In this document: positions 1 to 7,588 of the stretch, piece by piece
Numbering within the stretch: position 1 is the stretch's first letter
Layout: every line of letters starts with the position of its first letter
From: Actinopolyspora halophila DSM 43834
GTDB taxonomy: Bacteria > Actinomycetota > Actinomycetes > Mycobacteriales > Pseudonocardiaceae
DNA length: 64,000 bases
Assembly: GCF_000371785.1 (NCBI RefSeq)
Contig: NZ_AQUI01000002.1
Location: forward strand, 2,707,276 to 2,771,275
Direction: 5' to 3'
Position numbers and translations under genes: made by a program
Notes under the pieces: model-generated
The model's input: the letters and a program-made list of their open reading frames with translations, nothing else
Database searches by the model: none
What the model was told of the DNA's origin: nothing

Positions 1-302
1 CCGCCTTCGCCCACCGCATCAACCGCACCGTCGCCGAGTGGACGCGCGAGGTCACCGGCCTGACCGGCTACGACCTGCCCGATCCCGTGACCATGGCGGT
101 GGCCCTGCGACCCGATCTGATCCTCGAGCAGGAGCAGGTCCATGTCGACATCGCCCTCGCTGAGCAGGCACGCGGTCAAATGCTCATCGACCACCGCCGC
201 TCGGCACCCGCGCCGAACCTCACCGTGGTGCGCCGAGTCGACGAGGTCGGCTTCAAGAATCTGCTCTTCGCGGTTTGCGCCACGCCTCCGCAGCCGGCCT
301 GA
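1..302 (+). CDS. Nucleoside hydrolase, C-terminal fragment (cut by window edge)
   Basis: The reading frame is open from base 3 and ends at TGA 300-302, so only about the last 100 residues are present. The segment DPVTMAVALRPDLI followed by an E-x-G-like region, PNLTVVRRVD and a closing F-x-x-LL resembles the C-terminal end of inosine/uridine-preferring nucleoside hydrolases, which split ribonucleosides into base and ribose. The N-terminal Ca-binding DxDxxxDD motif lies outside the window. The adenosine deaminase that starts 25 bases downstream supports a nucleoside-salvage operon. The family call rests on a short tail. Confidence 0.6.
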   Translation, partial: AFAHRINRTVAEWTREVTGLTGYDLPDPVTMAVALRPDLILEQEQVHVDIALAEQARGQMLIDHRRSAPAPNLTVVRRVDEVGFKNLLFAVCATPPQPA

Positions 303-327
303 GACGACTCTCCTGGGAAAGGCATCG

Positions 328-1302
328 ATGACGCCGAACACCGCACCGGCGCCCGTACCGCGCTACGAACTGCACTGCCACCTCGACGGTTCGGTGCGCC
401 CGGCCACGATCGCCGATCTGGCCCACCACCAGGGCATCGCCCTGACTGCACCCGCCGAGCAGCTGGTCATCGCCCCGGCAAGCTGCGGCAGCCTGACCCG
501 GTTCCTCTCCTACCTCGACCTGCCGCTACAGGTGCTGCAGACCCCGTCGGCGCTGCGCCGGGCCGCGGCCGAACTGGTCGAGGACTGGAGCGCCGACGGG
601 GTGGTCTACGGCGAGGTGCGCTTCGCCCCACAACTGCACGGTCAGCAGGGCATGACCCCCGACGAGGCAGTGTCCGCAGTCGTCGAAGGCCTGGCCCGCG
701 GCCGCGCCGCCACGGGCGTGGCTACCGGATTACTGGTGTGCTGCCTGCGCCACCAGACACCGCAGGAAAGCCTGGCGGTGGCCGAGACCGCGCTGCGCCA
801 CACCGAGGAGGTGGTCGGACTCGACCTCGCCGGCGATGAACAGCACTACTCCGCCAGCGGCCACCGCGAAGCCTTCGCACTCGCCCACGCCGCAGGACTC
901 GCGTGCACCGTGCACGCCGGCGAGGCGGCCGGTCCAGCCAGCATGTGGGAAGCCCTCGACGTGCTCGGCGCCGCCCGCATCGGCCACGGCGTGCGCTGCC
1001 TCGACGACCACGCCCTGCTCGACCGGCTACGCAGCGACCAGATCGCACTGGAAATGTGCCCGACCAGCAACGTCCAAACCGGAGCCGTGACCAGCCCGGC
1101 CACCCATCCGGCCACCCGGCTTCTCGACCACGAACTCCCGATCACCATCAACACCGACACCCGCACCACCTGCGCCACCACCCTGAGCCAGGAGTTCCAC
1201 CTACTGCGCCAAGCCGGACAGTGGACGAGCGAACACGAAGCCCAAGCCCAGATCCACGCCGCCGCGGCGGCCTTTGGCCCACCACCCTCCCGACACGGGT
1301 GA
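328..1302 (+). CDS. add: Adenosine deaminase (first copy)
   Basis: 324-residue metal-dependent hydrolase that deaminates adenosine or deoxyadenosine to inosine in the cytoplasm. Visible family motifs are HCHLDGS (His16, His18, metal ligands), HAGE (His196, catalytic Glu199), RIGHG (His220) and NTDT (Asp277, metal ligand). The frame is open further upstream, but ATG 328 is preceded by a GGGAAAGG-like ribosome site and places the HxH motif where the family has it, so I take it as the start. It sits between a nucleoside hydrolase end and a HAD hydrolase, consistent with purine salvage. NTDTRTT replaces the more usual NTDN/NTDD loop, so substrate range (adenosine, methylthioadenosine or another purine) is uncertain. 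A second, more divergent copy lies at 56788. Confidence 0.88.
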   Translation: MTPNTAPAPVPRYELHCHLDGSVRPATIADLAHHQGIALTAPAEQLVIAPASCGSLTRFLSYLDLPLQVLQTPSALRRAAAELVEDWSADGVVYGEVRFAPQLHGQQGMTPDEAVSAVVEGLARGRAATGVATGLLVCCLRHQTPQESLAVAETALRHTEEVVGLDLAGDEQHYSASGHREAFALAHAAGLACTVHAGEAAGPASMWEALDVLGAARIGHGVRCLDDHALLDRLRSDQIALEMCPTSNVQTGAVTSPATHPATRLLDHELPITINTDTRTTCATTLSQEFHLLRQAGQWTSEHEAQAQIHAAAAAFGPPPSRHG

Positions 1303-1362
1303 CCTCCGGACAGACCAGGCGTGTTCGCACCGAATCACCTCGCCACCAGGAAGGGACCAGGG

Positions 1363-2043
1363 TTGCCGCACAACCTCATCTTCGATGCCGACGACACCTT
1401 GTGGGAAAACAACATCATGTTCGAGCGGGCCATCGAACTGTTCCTCGACCACCTCGCGAGCACCGGTCTGCCGCGCGAGCACATCCGGGCCCGGCTCGAC
1501 GAGATCGAGAAAAACAACAGCCACCGGTACGGCTACGGCCTCGCCGTCTTCGAGCGCAGCCTGGCCGAGTGCCTGACCGCATGCCGCGGCCCGCTCGCAG
1601 AAACCGACCGTCAGCTCCTCCGGGACGCGTGCGCACCGATCCGGGACCACCGGGTGGAGCTGATCGACGGGGTAGGCGAAACGGTGCGCGCGCTGTCGCA
1701 GCGACACCGACTGTTCCTGCTCACCAAGGGAGAGCACGCCGAACAGACCGGAAAGATCGAAGCCTCCGGGCTGGCAGAGTTCTTCACCGACATCGCCGTC
1801 GTACCCGAGAAGGAGACCGCGGTGTACCGGGACTTCGTCGCCCACCGCGCGCTGCCCGCCGAACACACCTGGATGATCGGGAACTCGCCGCGCTCCGACA
1901 TCTGGCCCGCACTCGAAGCCGGTCTCGGCGCAGTCCTGGTGCCCCACCCGATGACCTGGTCACTGGAACACCGCGACCTCCCCGACAGACATCCGAAATT
2001 CCGCACCACCACCCCGTTCGCCCAGCTGACACACCACTTCTGA
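1363..2043 (+). CDS. HAD-superfamily hydrolase
   Basis: About 226 residues. Shows the four haloacid-dehalogenase motifs: DADDTLW near the N-terminus (nucleophile Asp and acid/base Asp), LLTKG, a lysine in VVPEKETA, and MIGNSPRSDI with the acidic Mg ligand. These proteins are mostly phosphatases acting on small phosphorylated metabolites. I prefer the TTG start at 1363 because AGGAAGGGA lies about 6 bases before it and it begins directly before LIFDADD; an in-frame GTG at 1321 would add 14 poorly conserved residues. It follows the adenosine deaminase by 60 bases and could act on a nucleotide or sugar phosphate of the salvage pathway, which is inference. Confidence 0.8.
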   Translation: MPHNLIFDADDTLWENNIMFERAIELFLDHLASTGLPREHIRARLDEIEKNNSHRYGYGLAVFERSLAECLTACRGPLAETDRQLLRDACAPIRDHRVELIDGVGETVRALSQRHRLFLLTKGEHAEQTGKIEASGLAEFFTDIAVVPEKETAVYRDFVAHRALPAEHTWMIGNSPRSDIWPALEAGLGAVLVPHPMTWSLEHRDLPDRHPKFRTTTPFAQLTHHF

Positions 2044-2263
2044 ACGGAGAGAATCGGTAGGCCCGAGTGATCCGCTCCGCGGAGCGCATAACGGTAGGAC
2101 AAGGGACGAAAAGCCTCCGGACCAACGGGAGCGCGACCGTGCGCCCCGGGAATCTAGCCGGGCGCCGGACCCCCGGCGGCAGGACCGGGCGGGAAGACTA
2201 CACGGCCCGCCACAGCCCCCGCACGAGGTTTCCGGTTCACGCGGAACATCTCCCGCGGTGAAT

Positions 2264-2851
2264 TCACCCCTCGAAGTCCCGCAGCGCTCGGCTCAGCTCC
2301 TCGGGGGTGTCGACGTCCGAGGTCTCGGCGGCCACGGCGGACACGTGCAACGGCTCCGCTCCCGCCAGCACGCCGCCGAGCGCACGCCCTGCGGCGTCAC
2401 GGGGAACGGCCCGCCGCAGCACATCGGTCGCCCACACCCCCAGCAGCCATTGCGGCCTGCCCGGGCCGTCGACGAGCACCGCTCCCCCGGCGTTCCCGTC
2501 CGCGCGCAGTCGGCGCACCAGCCTCCGCAGGGTGGCACCGGTCAACCACGGGTGGTCGGCCGCCAGCACAACGACCAGCTCCGTGGGCTCCGTCAAGGAA
2601 TCCAGCCCCGCGGCCAGCGCCGCGACCGGCCCTCCCCCGGCGGGTTCCTCGAGGGTCCAACGGACCTTCCGGGACACCGGTCTGGACGGGCCGACGACGA
2701 TCAACGGGTCCGCGTCCGCGACCGCGTCGAGCGTGCGGTCCAGCAGCGAACGCCCCGCCAGGGTGATGGCGGGTTTGTCCCTGCCCCCGAGCCTGGTTCC
2801 GTGCCCGCCCGCCAGCACGATCCCGGCCAAGCCGCTCGTCTGCGAGGTCAT
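2264..2851 (-). CDS. mobA: Molybdenum cofactor guanylyltransferase (MobA-like)
   Basis: 195-residue nucleotidyltransferase. The N-terminal signature LAGGHGTRLGGRDKP is the GTP/Mg-binding loop with its lysine; VVLAADHPWL supplies the acidic metal site and VLVDGPGRPQWLLGVW is the typical mid-protein substrate loop. MobA transfers GMP to Mo-molybdopterin to form the bis-MGD cofactor. The nitrate reductase at 4056 needs that cofactor, so its nearby position makes sense. The sirtuin gene lies just upstream on the same strand, separated by 77 bases. A related NTP transferase (MocA-like, making the cytosine cofactor for xanthine-oxidase-type enzymes such as the one at 30019-33592) cannot be excluded from sequence alone. 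Confidence 0.8.
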   Translation of the reverse strand: MTSQTSGLAGIVLAGGHGTRLGGRDKPAITLAGRSLLDRTLDAVADADPLIVVGPSRPVSRKVRWTLEEPAGGGPVAALAAGLDSLTEPTELVVVLAADHPWLTGATLRRLVRRLRADGNAGGAVLVDGPGRPQWLLGVWATDVLRRAVPRDAAGRALGGVLAGAEPLHVSAVAAETSDVDTPEELSRALRDFEG

Positions 2852-2928
2852 AATCCAACGTTACGCGCCGTGCCCACCATCGAAGCGGTGCCGGGCGAGC
2901 AGGCGAACGAGGGTCGGGCTCCTCGGCT

Positions 2929-3765
2929 TCACCAGGTGCGCGGGTCCGCCCAGGTGCGGAGCGGAGGCCGGTTCTCGTCGGGAGGTACGGACAGCAGCTC
3001 GGGCAACAGCTCGTCGAGACTCCCCCGGAGCACGACGTCGGCCTGCCCGTCGTAGGGCGTCGGCTCACCGTTGCAGATCACCAGGCCCGCGCCGGCGCGG
3101 ACGGCGAGATCGGTGAAGCCCGCAGCCGGGTGCACGCTCAGCGAACTCCCCACGGCCAGGAACAGATCGCAGTCCATCGCCGCCCGCTGGCTCTCCCGGA
3201 CCACTTCGGGATCCAGCGCCTGACCGAAGGAGACGGTGGCGGACTTGAGGATGCCACCGCACTCCGTACAGTGCGGGTCCTGCTCCCCCGCTGCCACCCG
3301 CTCCAGGGCCGCACGCATGGTGCCACTCGCCGAACAGGACAGGCACACCGTGCCGAACATCGATCCGTGCAGTTCGAGCACGTAGGAGGGATCGAGCCCA
3401 GCTCGCTGGTGCAGCTCGTCGATGTTCTGCGTCAGCACGGCGCGCAACCTTCCCGAGCCCGCGAGGTCGACGAAAGCACGGTGGGCCGGTCCGGGAACGG
3501 CGTCCCAGGCGGGGTGCTCGGCTCGACTCTCCCAGGCCAGGCGGCGCACCTCCGGGTCGGACACGTAACTGTCGATGTCGCTGAGCCGTTGTGCCCGCGG
3601 ATCACGGGTCCACACCCCGTTCGGCCCCCGGAAGTCGGGGATCCCGGCCCCGGTGGAGATTCCCGCACCGGTCAGCACCGTGATCCGGTGCGCGGCGGCG
3701 ACCAGTTCACGGGCCCGTCGCCACTGCGCGGCGCTGTCCTCGCCCTGTTCGACCACGTCCACCAC
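2929..3765 (-). CDS. NAD-dependent protein deacylase of the Sir2 family
   Basis: About 278 residues. GAGISTGAGIPDFRG is the NAD-binding signature, TQNIDELHQRAG carries the catalytic-core Gln-Asn-x-Asp, LHGSMF holds the catalytic His, and two Cys pairs (CLSC and CTEC) form the structural zinc site. AVGSSLSVHPAAG closes the Rossmann fold. Sirtuins remove acetyl or other acyl groups from lysines and release O-acyl-ADP-ribose. I chose GTG 3765; the frame extends to 3852, but the added residues are Gly/Arg-rich and unlike the family. Which of the closely spaced GTG codons near 3765 is used is not certain. A macro-domain protein that could hydrolyse the by-product is encoded at 16624. Confidence 0.87.
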   Translation of the reverse strand: MVDVVEQGEDSAAQWRRARELVAAAHRITVLTGAGISTGAGIPDFRGPNGVWTRDPRAQRLSDIDSYVSDPEVRRLAWESRAEHPAWDAVPGPAHRAFVDLAGSGRLRAVLTQNIDELHQRAGLDPSYVLELHGSMFGTVCLSCSASGTMRAALERVAAGEQDPHCTECGGILKSATVSFGQALDPEVVRESQRAAMDCDLFLAVGSSLSVHPAAGFTDLAVRAGAGLVICNGEPTPYDGQADVVLRGSLDELLPELLSVPPDENRPPLRTWADPRTW

Positions 3766-3986
3766 AATCGCACGTCGCTCGTCACCCCCGCCGCGCAGGG
3801 CGTCGGTGCAACCGCGCCGCCCACCCGCCCCGACCTCCCCGTTTCTCCGCACAGGGTGTTCCGAGCCCGTGAGATCGGATTAACGGTTCTTTTCCCCGCT
3901 GCAACACGATCACCCCGTCCGGGAAACAACGCGCCACTAGATTTCGTCCCCGAATCCGCTCGGGAACGAGCTCCGGAAGGCGAAAA

Positions 3987-4012
3987 CCGCCCACGGGCGG
4001 GAGGAGCCCGCC
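3987..4012 (+). promoter_or_regulatory. Mutually exclusive hairpins in the nitrate reductase leader
   Basis: CCGCC (3987-3991) can pair with GGCGG (3996-4000) across a 4-base loop. The same GGCGG plus one more G (3996-4001) can instead pair with CCCGCC (4007-4012) across a 5-base loop, AGGAG. The two stems cannot form together. This lies 44-70 bases before the GTG start of the nitrate reductase gene, in the position of an attenuator or antiterminator leader. No ANTAR-type or other partner protein is in the window, and chance pairing in GC-rich DNA is possible. Confidence 0.3.
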
Positions 4013-4055
4013 GTGCGGAAGTGTCGGCTGCGGAAAGACACGGGAGGGCCCGACG

Positions 4056-6140
4056 GTGGAGAACCGAGTGGCGAGCCACTGCCCGTACTGCGCGCTGCAG
4101 TGCGGGACGACGCTGACCGACAACACCGGGACCGTCTCGGTGGAGCCCTCGAACTTCCCGGTCAACCGCGGCGGGCTGTGCCGCAAGGGATGGACGGCCC
4201 CCGAGGTGCTGCACGACCGGCAACGCCTGCGGGAACCGCTGGTGCGGAACGCCGCGGGCCGTCTCGTGCCCACCGACTGGGACCGAGCCCTGGAGCTGGT
4301 GGCCCGGCAACTGCGTCGAACCGCTGCCGAGCACGGGCCGGATGCCGTGGGCGTGTTCGGCGGAGGCGGTCTGACCAACGAGAAGGCCTATCTGCTCGGA
4401 AAGTTCGCCCGGGTCGCCCTCGGCACCAGCCGGATCGACTACAACGGCAGGTTCTGCATGGCGGCAGCGGCCACAGCGGGCAACGCCGCGTTCGGGGTGG
4501 ACCGCGGTCTGCCCTTCCCCGTCACCGACCTCGCCGAAGCCGAGGTGGTCCTGCTGGCCGGGGCGAACCCGGCCGAGACCATGCCACCGCTGATGCAGCA
4601 CCTCCGGCACGCGGATCTCGTGGTCATCGACCCGCGGCGCAGCGCGACGGCCGAGCAGGCCGCGGTGCACCTGCGCCCCCTGCCCGGCACCGACCTGGTG
4701 CTGGCGCTCGGGTTGCTGCACGTGGTGGTGACCGAAGGCTGGTGCGCCGCGGACTACGTCGCCCGGCGCACCACCGGTTTCGAGCGGGTGTGGCCCCTGG
4801 CCGGGACGTGGTGGCCCGAGCGGGTCGAGCAGGTCACCGGCGTTCCCGCCGCGTCGCAGCGCACTGCGGTGCGGATGCTGGCCGCGGCTCGGCGCCGCTA
4901 CGTGCTCACCGGGCGCGGCGCCGAGCAGCACGAGGACGGGGCCGACGTCGTGTCCGGCTTCATCAACCTCGCCCTGTCGCTCGGTCTGCCCGGCACCCCC
5001 GGAAACGGGTACGGCTGCCTGACCGGGCAGGGCAACGGGCAGGGCGGACGTGAGCACGGACAGAAGGCCGACCAGTTGCCCGGTTACCGGTCCATCACCG
5101 ACCCGCGGGCGCGGGCCGATGTCGCCGAGGTGTGGGGCATCGCCCCGGAGGAGCTGCCCGGACCGGGGATTCCGGCCACCCGGCTGCTCGAGTCGGCGGC
5201 GCAGCCGGACGGTCTGCGGGCGCTGCTGGTCTTCGGTTCCAACCCGGTGCTGTCCGCCCCCGACGCGGCGAGCACCCGCGACTCCCTGTCCCGCTTGGAC
5301 CTGCTGGTGACCGCCGACTTCCTGCCTTCGGAAACCGTGCGCACGGCCGACGTGGTGCTGCCGACCACCCAGTGGGCCGAGGAGGAGGGAACCATGACCA
5401 GTCTGGAAGGGCGCGTGCTCCGGCGCAGGAAGGTGACCACTCCCCCGGGCGAAGCCCGCTCCGACCTGGAGGTGCTGAACGGGCTCGCCACCCGGCTCGG
5501 ACAGCCCCCGGAGCGGTTCCCCGAACACGCGCCGACCGTCTTCGACGAACTGGCCCGCGCCTCTGCCGGGGGCACCGCCGACTACTCGGGCATCGACTAC
5601 GACCGGCTCGACGCGGGCGAGGCGCTGCACTGGCCCTGCCCGGCCGACGCGGAAGGCGCCACCCACCATCCGGGAACTCCGCGCCTGTTCCTGGACTCCT
5701 TCGCCCACCCGGACGGCAGGGCCCGCTTCGTTCCCGTCGACCGGAAGGAACCGGCCCCCGCTCCGCAGGAGGGGTTTCCGCTGGTGGCGACCACGGGAAG
5801 GGTCATGGAGCAGTACCAGACCGGGGTGCAGACCCGGAGGGTCTCCGAGCTGGCCGAGGCGGCCCCCGAGTCGTTCGTGCGGCTGCACCCGGAGACCGCG
5901 CAGCGAGCGGGCGTGGCCGAGGGCCAGCGCACCAGGGTGCGCTCGGAGCGCGGCACGGCCGTGGTCAAGGCCAGAGTGGACAGCTCGATCCGGCCGGACA
6001 CCGTTTTCCTGCCGATCCACTACGGCGAGCAGGGATGCGCGAACCTGCTCACCAGCGCGGTGGTGGACCCGCGCAGCGGCATCCCCGAGTTCAAGGTCGC
6101 CTCGGTGACCCTCTCCCCCGCCGAGGAGGTCGAGGAATGA
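4056..6140 (+). CDS. narB: Assimilatory nitrate reductase, molybdopterin catalytic subunit
   Basis: 694 residues of the molybdopterin oxidoreductase family. It starts almost at once with the [4Fe-4S] ligands Cys9, Cys12, Cys16 and Cys42 (GGLCRKG). Cys134 in NGRFCMAA sits where NapA/NarB-type enzymes have the Mo-ligating cysteine. The central domain ends with ATTGRVMEQYQTGVQTRR, followed by the C-terminal cofactor-binding barrel. There is no signal peptide, so the enzyme is cytoplasmic. GTG 4056 follows GGGAGG at a normal distance. The gene opens a run of five or six genes joined by 4-base overlaps that can reduce nitrate to ammonium. Length and single N-terminal cluster fit the NarB/NasA assimilatory type; formate dehydrogenase-like enzymes are the main alternative, disfavoured by the NirBD context. 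Confidence 0.88.
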   Translation: MENRVASHCPYCALQCGTTLTDNTGTVSVEPSNFPVNRGGLCRKGWTAPEVLHDRQRLREPLVRNAAGRLVPTDWDRALELVARQLRRTAAEHGPDAVGVFGGGGLTNEKAYLLGKFARVALGTSRIDYNGRFCMAAAATAGNAAFGVDRGLPFPVTDLAEAEVVLLAGANPAETMPPLMQHLRHADLVVIDPRRSATAEQAAVHLRPLPGTDLVLALGLLHVVVTEGWCAADYVARRTTGFERVWPLAGTWWPERVEQVTGVPAASQRTAVRMLAAARRRYVLTGRGAEQHEDGADVVSGFINLALSLGLPGTPGNGYGCLTGQGNGQGGREHGQKADQLPGYRSITDPRARADVAEVWGIAPEELPGPGIPATRLLESAAQPDGLRALLVFGSNPVLSAPDAASTRDSLSRLDLLVTADFLPSETVRTADVVLPTTQWAEEEGTMTSLEGRVLRRRKVTTPPGEARSDLEVLNGLATRLGQPPERFPEHAPTVFDELARASAGGTADYSGIDYDRLDAGEALHWPCPADAEGATHHPGTPRLFLDSFAHPDGRARFVPVDRKEPAPAPQEGFPLVATTGRVMEQYQTGVQTRRVSELAEAAPESFVRLHPETAQRAGVAEGQRTRVRSERGTAVVKARVDSSIRPDTVFLPIHYGEQGCANLLTSAVVDPRSGIPEFKVASVTLSPAEEVEE

Positions 6141-7588
6141 ACCGAGTCGTGATCATCGGCCACGGACCGGCGGGACACCGGCTGGCCGAACGGCTGCGTG
6201 CGCGGGACGGTTCCGCCCGGATCACCGTGCTCGGCGCGCGGGAGAATGGCCCGTGCAACCCAGCGCTGTTCACCCGGGCGATGAGCGCGGGACTTCCCCT
6301 GGAGTGGATGGCCCTTCCCGGGCACCACGAAGACGTTCGCGTCCGGCTCTCCCGGGCCACGAGCGTCGACCGGGCGAACCGGATCGTGCGCACCGCGGAC
6401 GGTGCCCATCTCCCCTACGACAGGTTGGTGCTGGCCACGGGCGGGAGCGCCCACGTCCCCGAACTCGCCGGTCTGCGCCGAGCGGACGGGGCCCTCGACG
6501 AGCGGGTGTGGTCCCCGCGCTCCCCGCACGACTGCCTCGGACTGCACGCCGCGCTCGGACCGGACACGGCCCTCACCGTGCTCGGCGGCGACTTGCTCGG
6601 CGTGGAAAGCGCGCACGCGCTGGCCACCGCGGGACATCGGGTGACCCTGGTGCACCGGGGGCCGCGCCTGATGCCCCGGGAGTTGGATCCCGCCGCCGCC
6701 GAGATCGTCACCGCACGACTGCGCGCCAACGGGGTGACGGTCCGGCTGGGTGAAACCCCCGTGGAACTGCTGCCCGGCAAGTTGTCGCTGCGGGACACCG
6801 AACCGGTCCGCACCGACGCGCTGCTGCTCTGCACCGGCACGCGGCCGAACACCGAGCTGGCCGTCGCCGCGGGGCTGGACGTCGCCGCGGACGGAATCGT
6901 GGTGGACGAATCACTGCGCACCAGCGATCCGCACGTGTACGCCCTCGGGGACTGCTCCCGGGACCCCGCGGTGCGGCGCGGAACGCTCGAGACCACCTGG
7001 AGCCAGGCCGGCGCGCTCGCCTGGATCCTCGCCCCCGACCGGGAGAACGGCTACCACCACGTCGAGGTCACTCGTGCGCGCGGAAGCGGACTCGAGGTGA
7101 CCTGCCTCGGTCCTCCCGAGCTACTTCCGGACGAGACCCCGGGCATCGAGCACGTGACGTTCAACGATCGCGGGCGGCACCGCTACGCACGGCTGGCCCT
7201 GCACGGTGAGCGGCTCGCCGCGGCGACCCTGGTCGGGCTGGAGGAGGCCGGTGCCGAACTGACCCGGCTGCACGAAACCGGTGCCCCCGTCCCGGCGAAC
7301 CGGCTCGCGCTGCTGCTCGGGCTCGAACGCCGGGCCGACACCGGGGCACCGCCGGTGACCGACGAGGTGCTGTGCCACTGCAACAACGTCGCCGAATCAA
7401 CACTGACCGCGGCTTTTCACGCCGGTGCCGAGGACGTGCCCGCGCTGGCCGCGGCCACCCGAGCCACCACGGGCTGCGGAAGCTGCACCGACAGCGTGCG
7501 CCGTCTGTGCGAAGCACTGTCCGCGGCGGCGCTTCCCGAGGACTCCCACGAACGTGCATTCCCCGCCGAGGAGGAGGACGCGGCATGA
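6137..7588 (+). CDS. nasB: FAD-dependent NAD(P)H oxidoreductase with BFD-like [2Fe-2S] domain (nitrate reductase electron donor)
   Basis: 483 residues. VVIIGHGPAGHRLAE is the FAD dinucleotide-binding site; TVLGGDLLGVESAHAL is the second (NAD-binding) Rossmann motif; VYALGDCS is the late FAD motif. The C-terminal 70 residues hold a BFD-type [2Fe-2S] site with Cys413, Cys415, Cys447 and Cys450. This domain order is that of the NAD(P)H-oxidising subunit of assimilatory nitrate reductase. ATG 6137 overlaps the stop of the catalytic-subunit gene (ATGA), so the two are probably translated together. It resembles the N-terminal half of the next gene product, NirB, suggesting descent from a common module. 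Confidence 0.82.
   Translation: MNRVVIIGHGPAGHRLAERLRARDGSARITVLGARENGPCNPALFTRAMSAGLPLEWMALPGHHEDVRVRLSRATSVDRANRIVRTADGAHLPYDRLVLATGGSAHVPELAGLRRADGALDERVWSPRSPHDCLGLHAALGPDTALTVLGGDLLGVESAHALATAGHRVTLVHRGPRLMPRELDPAAAEIVTARLRANGVTVRLGETPVELLPGKLSLRDTEPVRTDALLLCTGTRPNTELAVAAGLDVAADGIVVDESLRTSDPHVYALGDCSRDPAVRRGTLETTWSQAGALAWILAPDRENGYHHVEVTRARGSGLEVTCLGPPELLPDETPGIEHVTFNDRGRHRYARLALHGERLAAATLVGLEEAGAELTRLHETGAPVPANRLALLLGLERRADTGAPPVTDEVLCHCNNVAESTLTAAFHAGAEDVPALAAATRATTGCGSCTDSVRRLCEALSAAALPEDSHERAFPAEEEDAA

Noticed and set aside
3841-3960. GlnR box upstream of the nitrate operon
   Set aside because: TTAAC- and GAAAC-like half-sites occur, but spacing and order do not match GTnAC-N6-GAAAC repeats.
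3672-6020. 782-codon open frame on the minus strand across the nitrate reductase gene
   Set aside because: It is the antisense shadow of a gene with strong motifs. GC-rich third positions remove stop codons, and the translation is Gly/Arg/Gln/His-rich without any domain.
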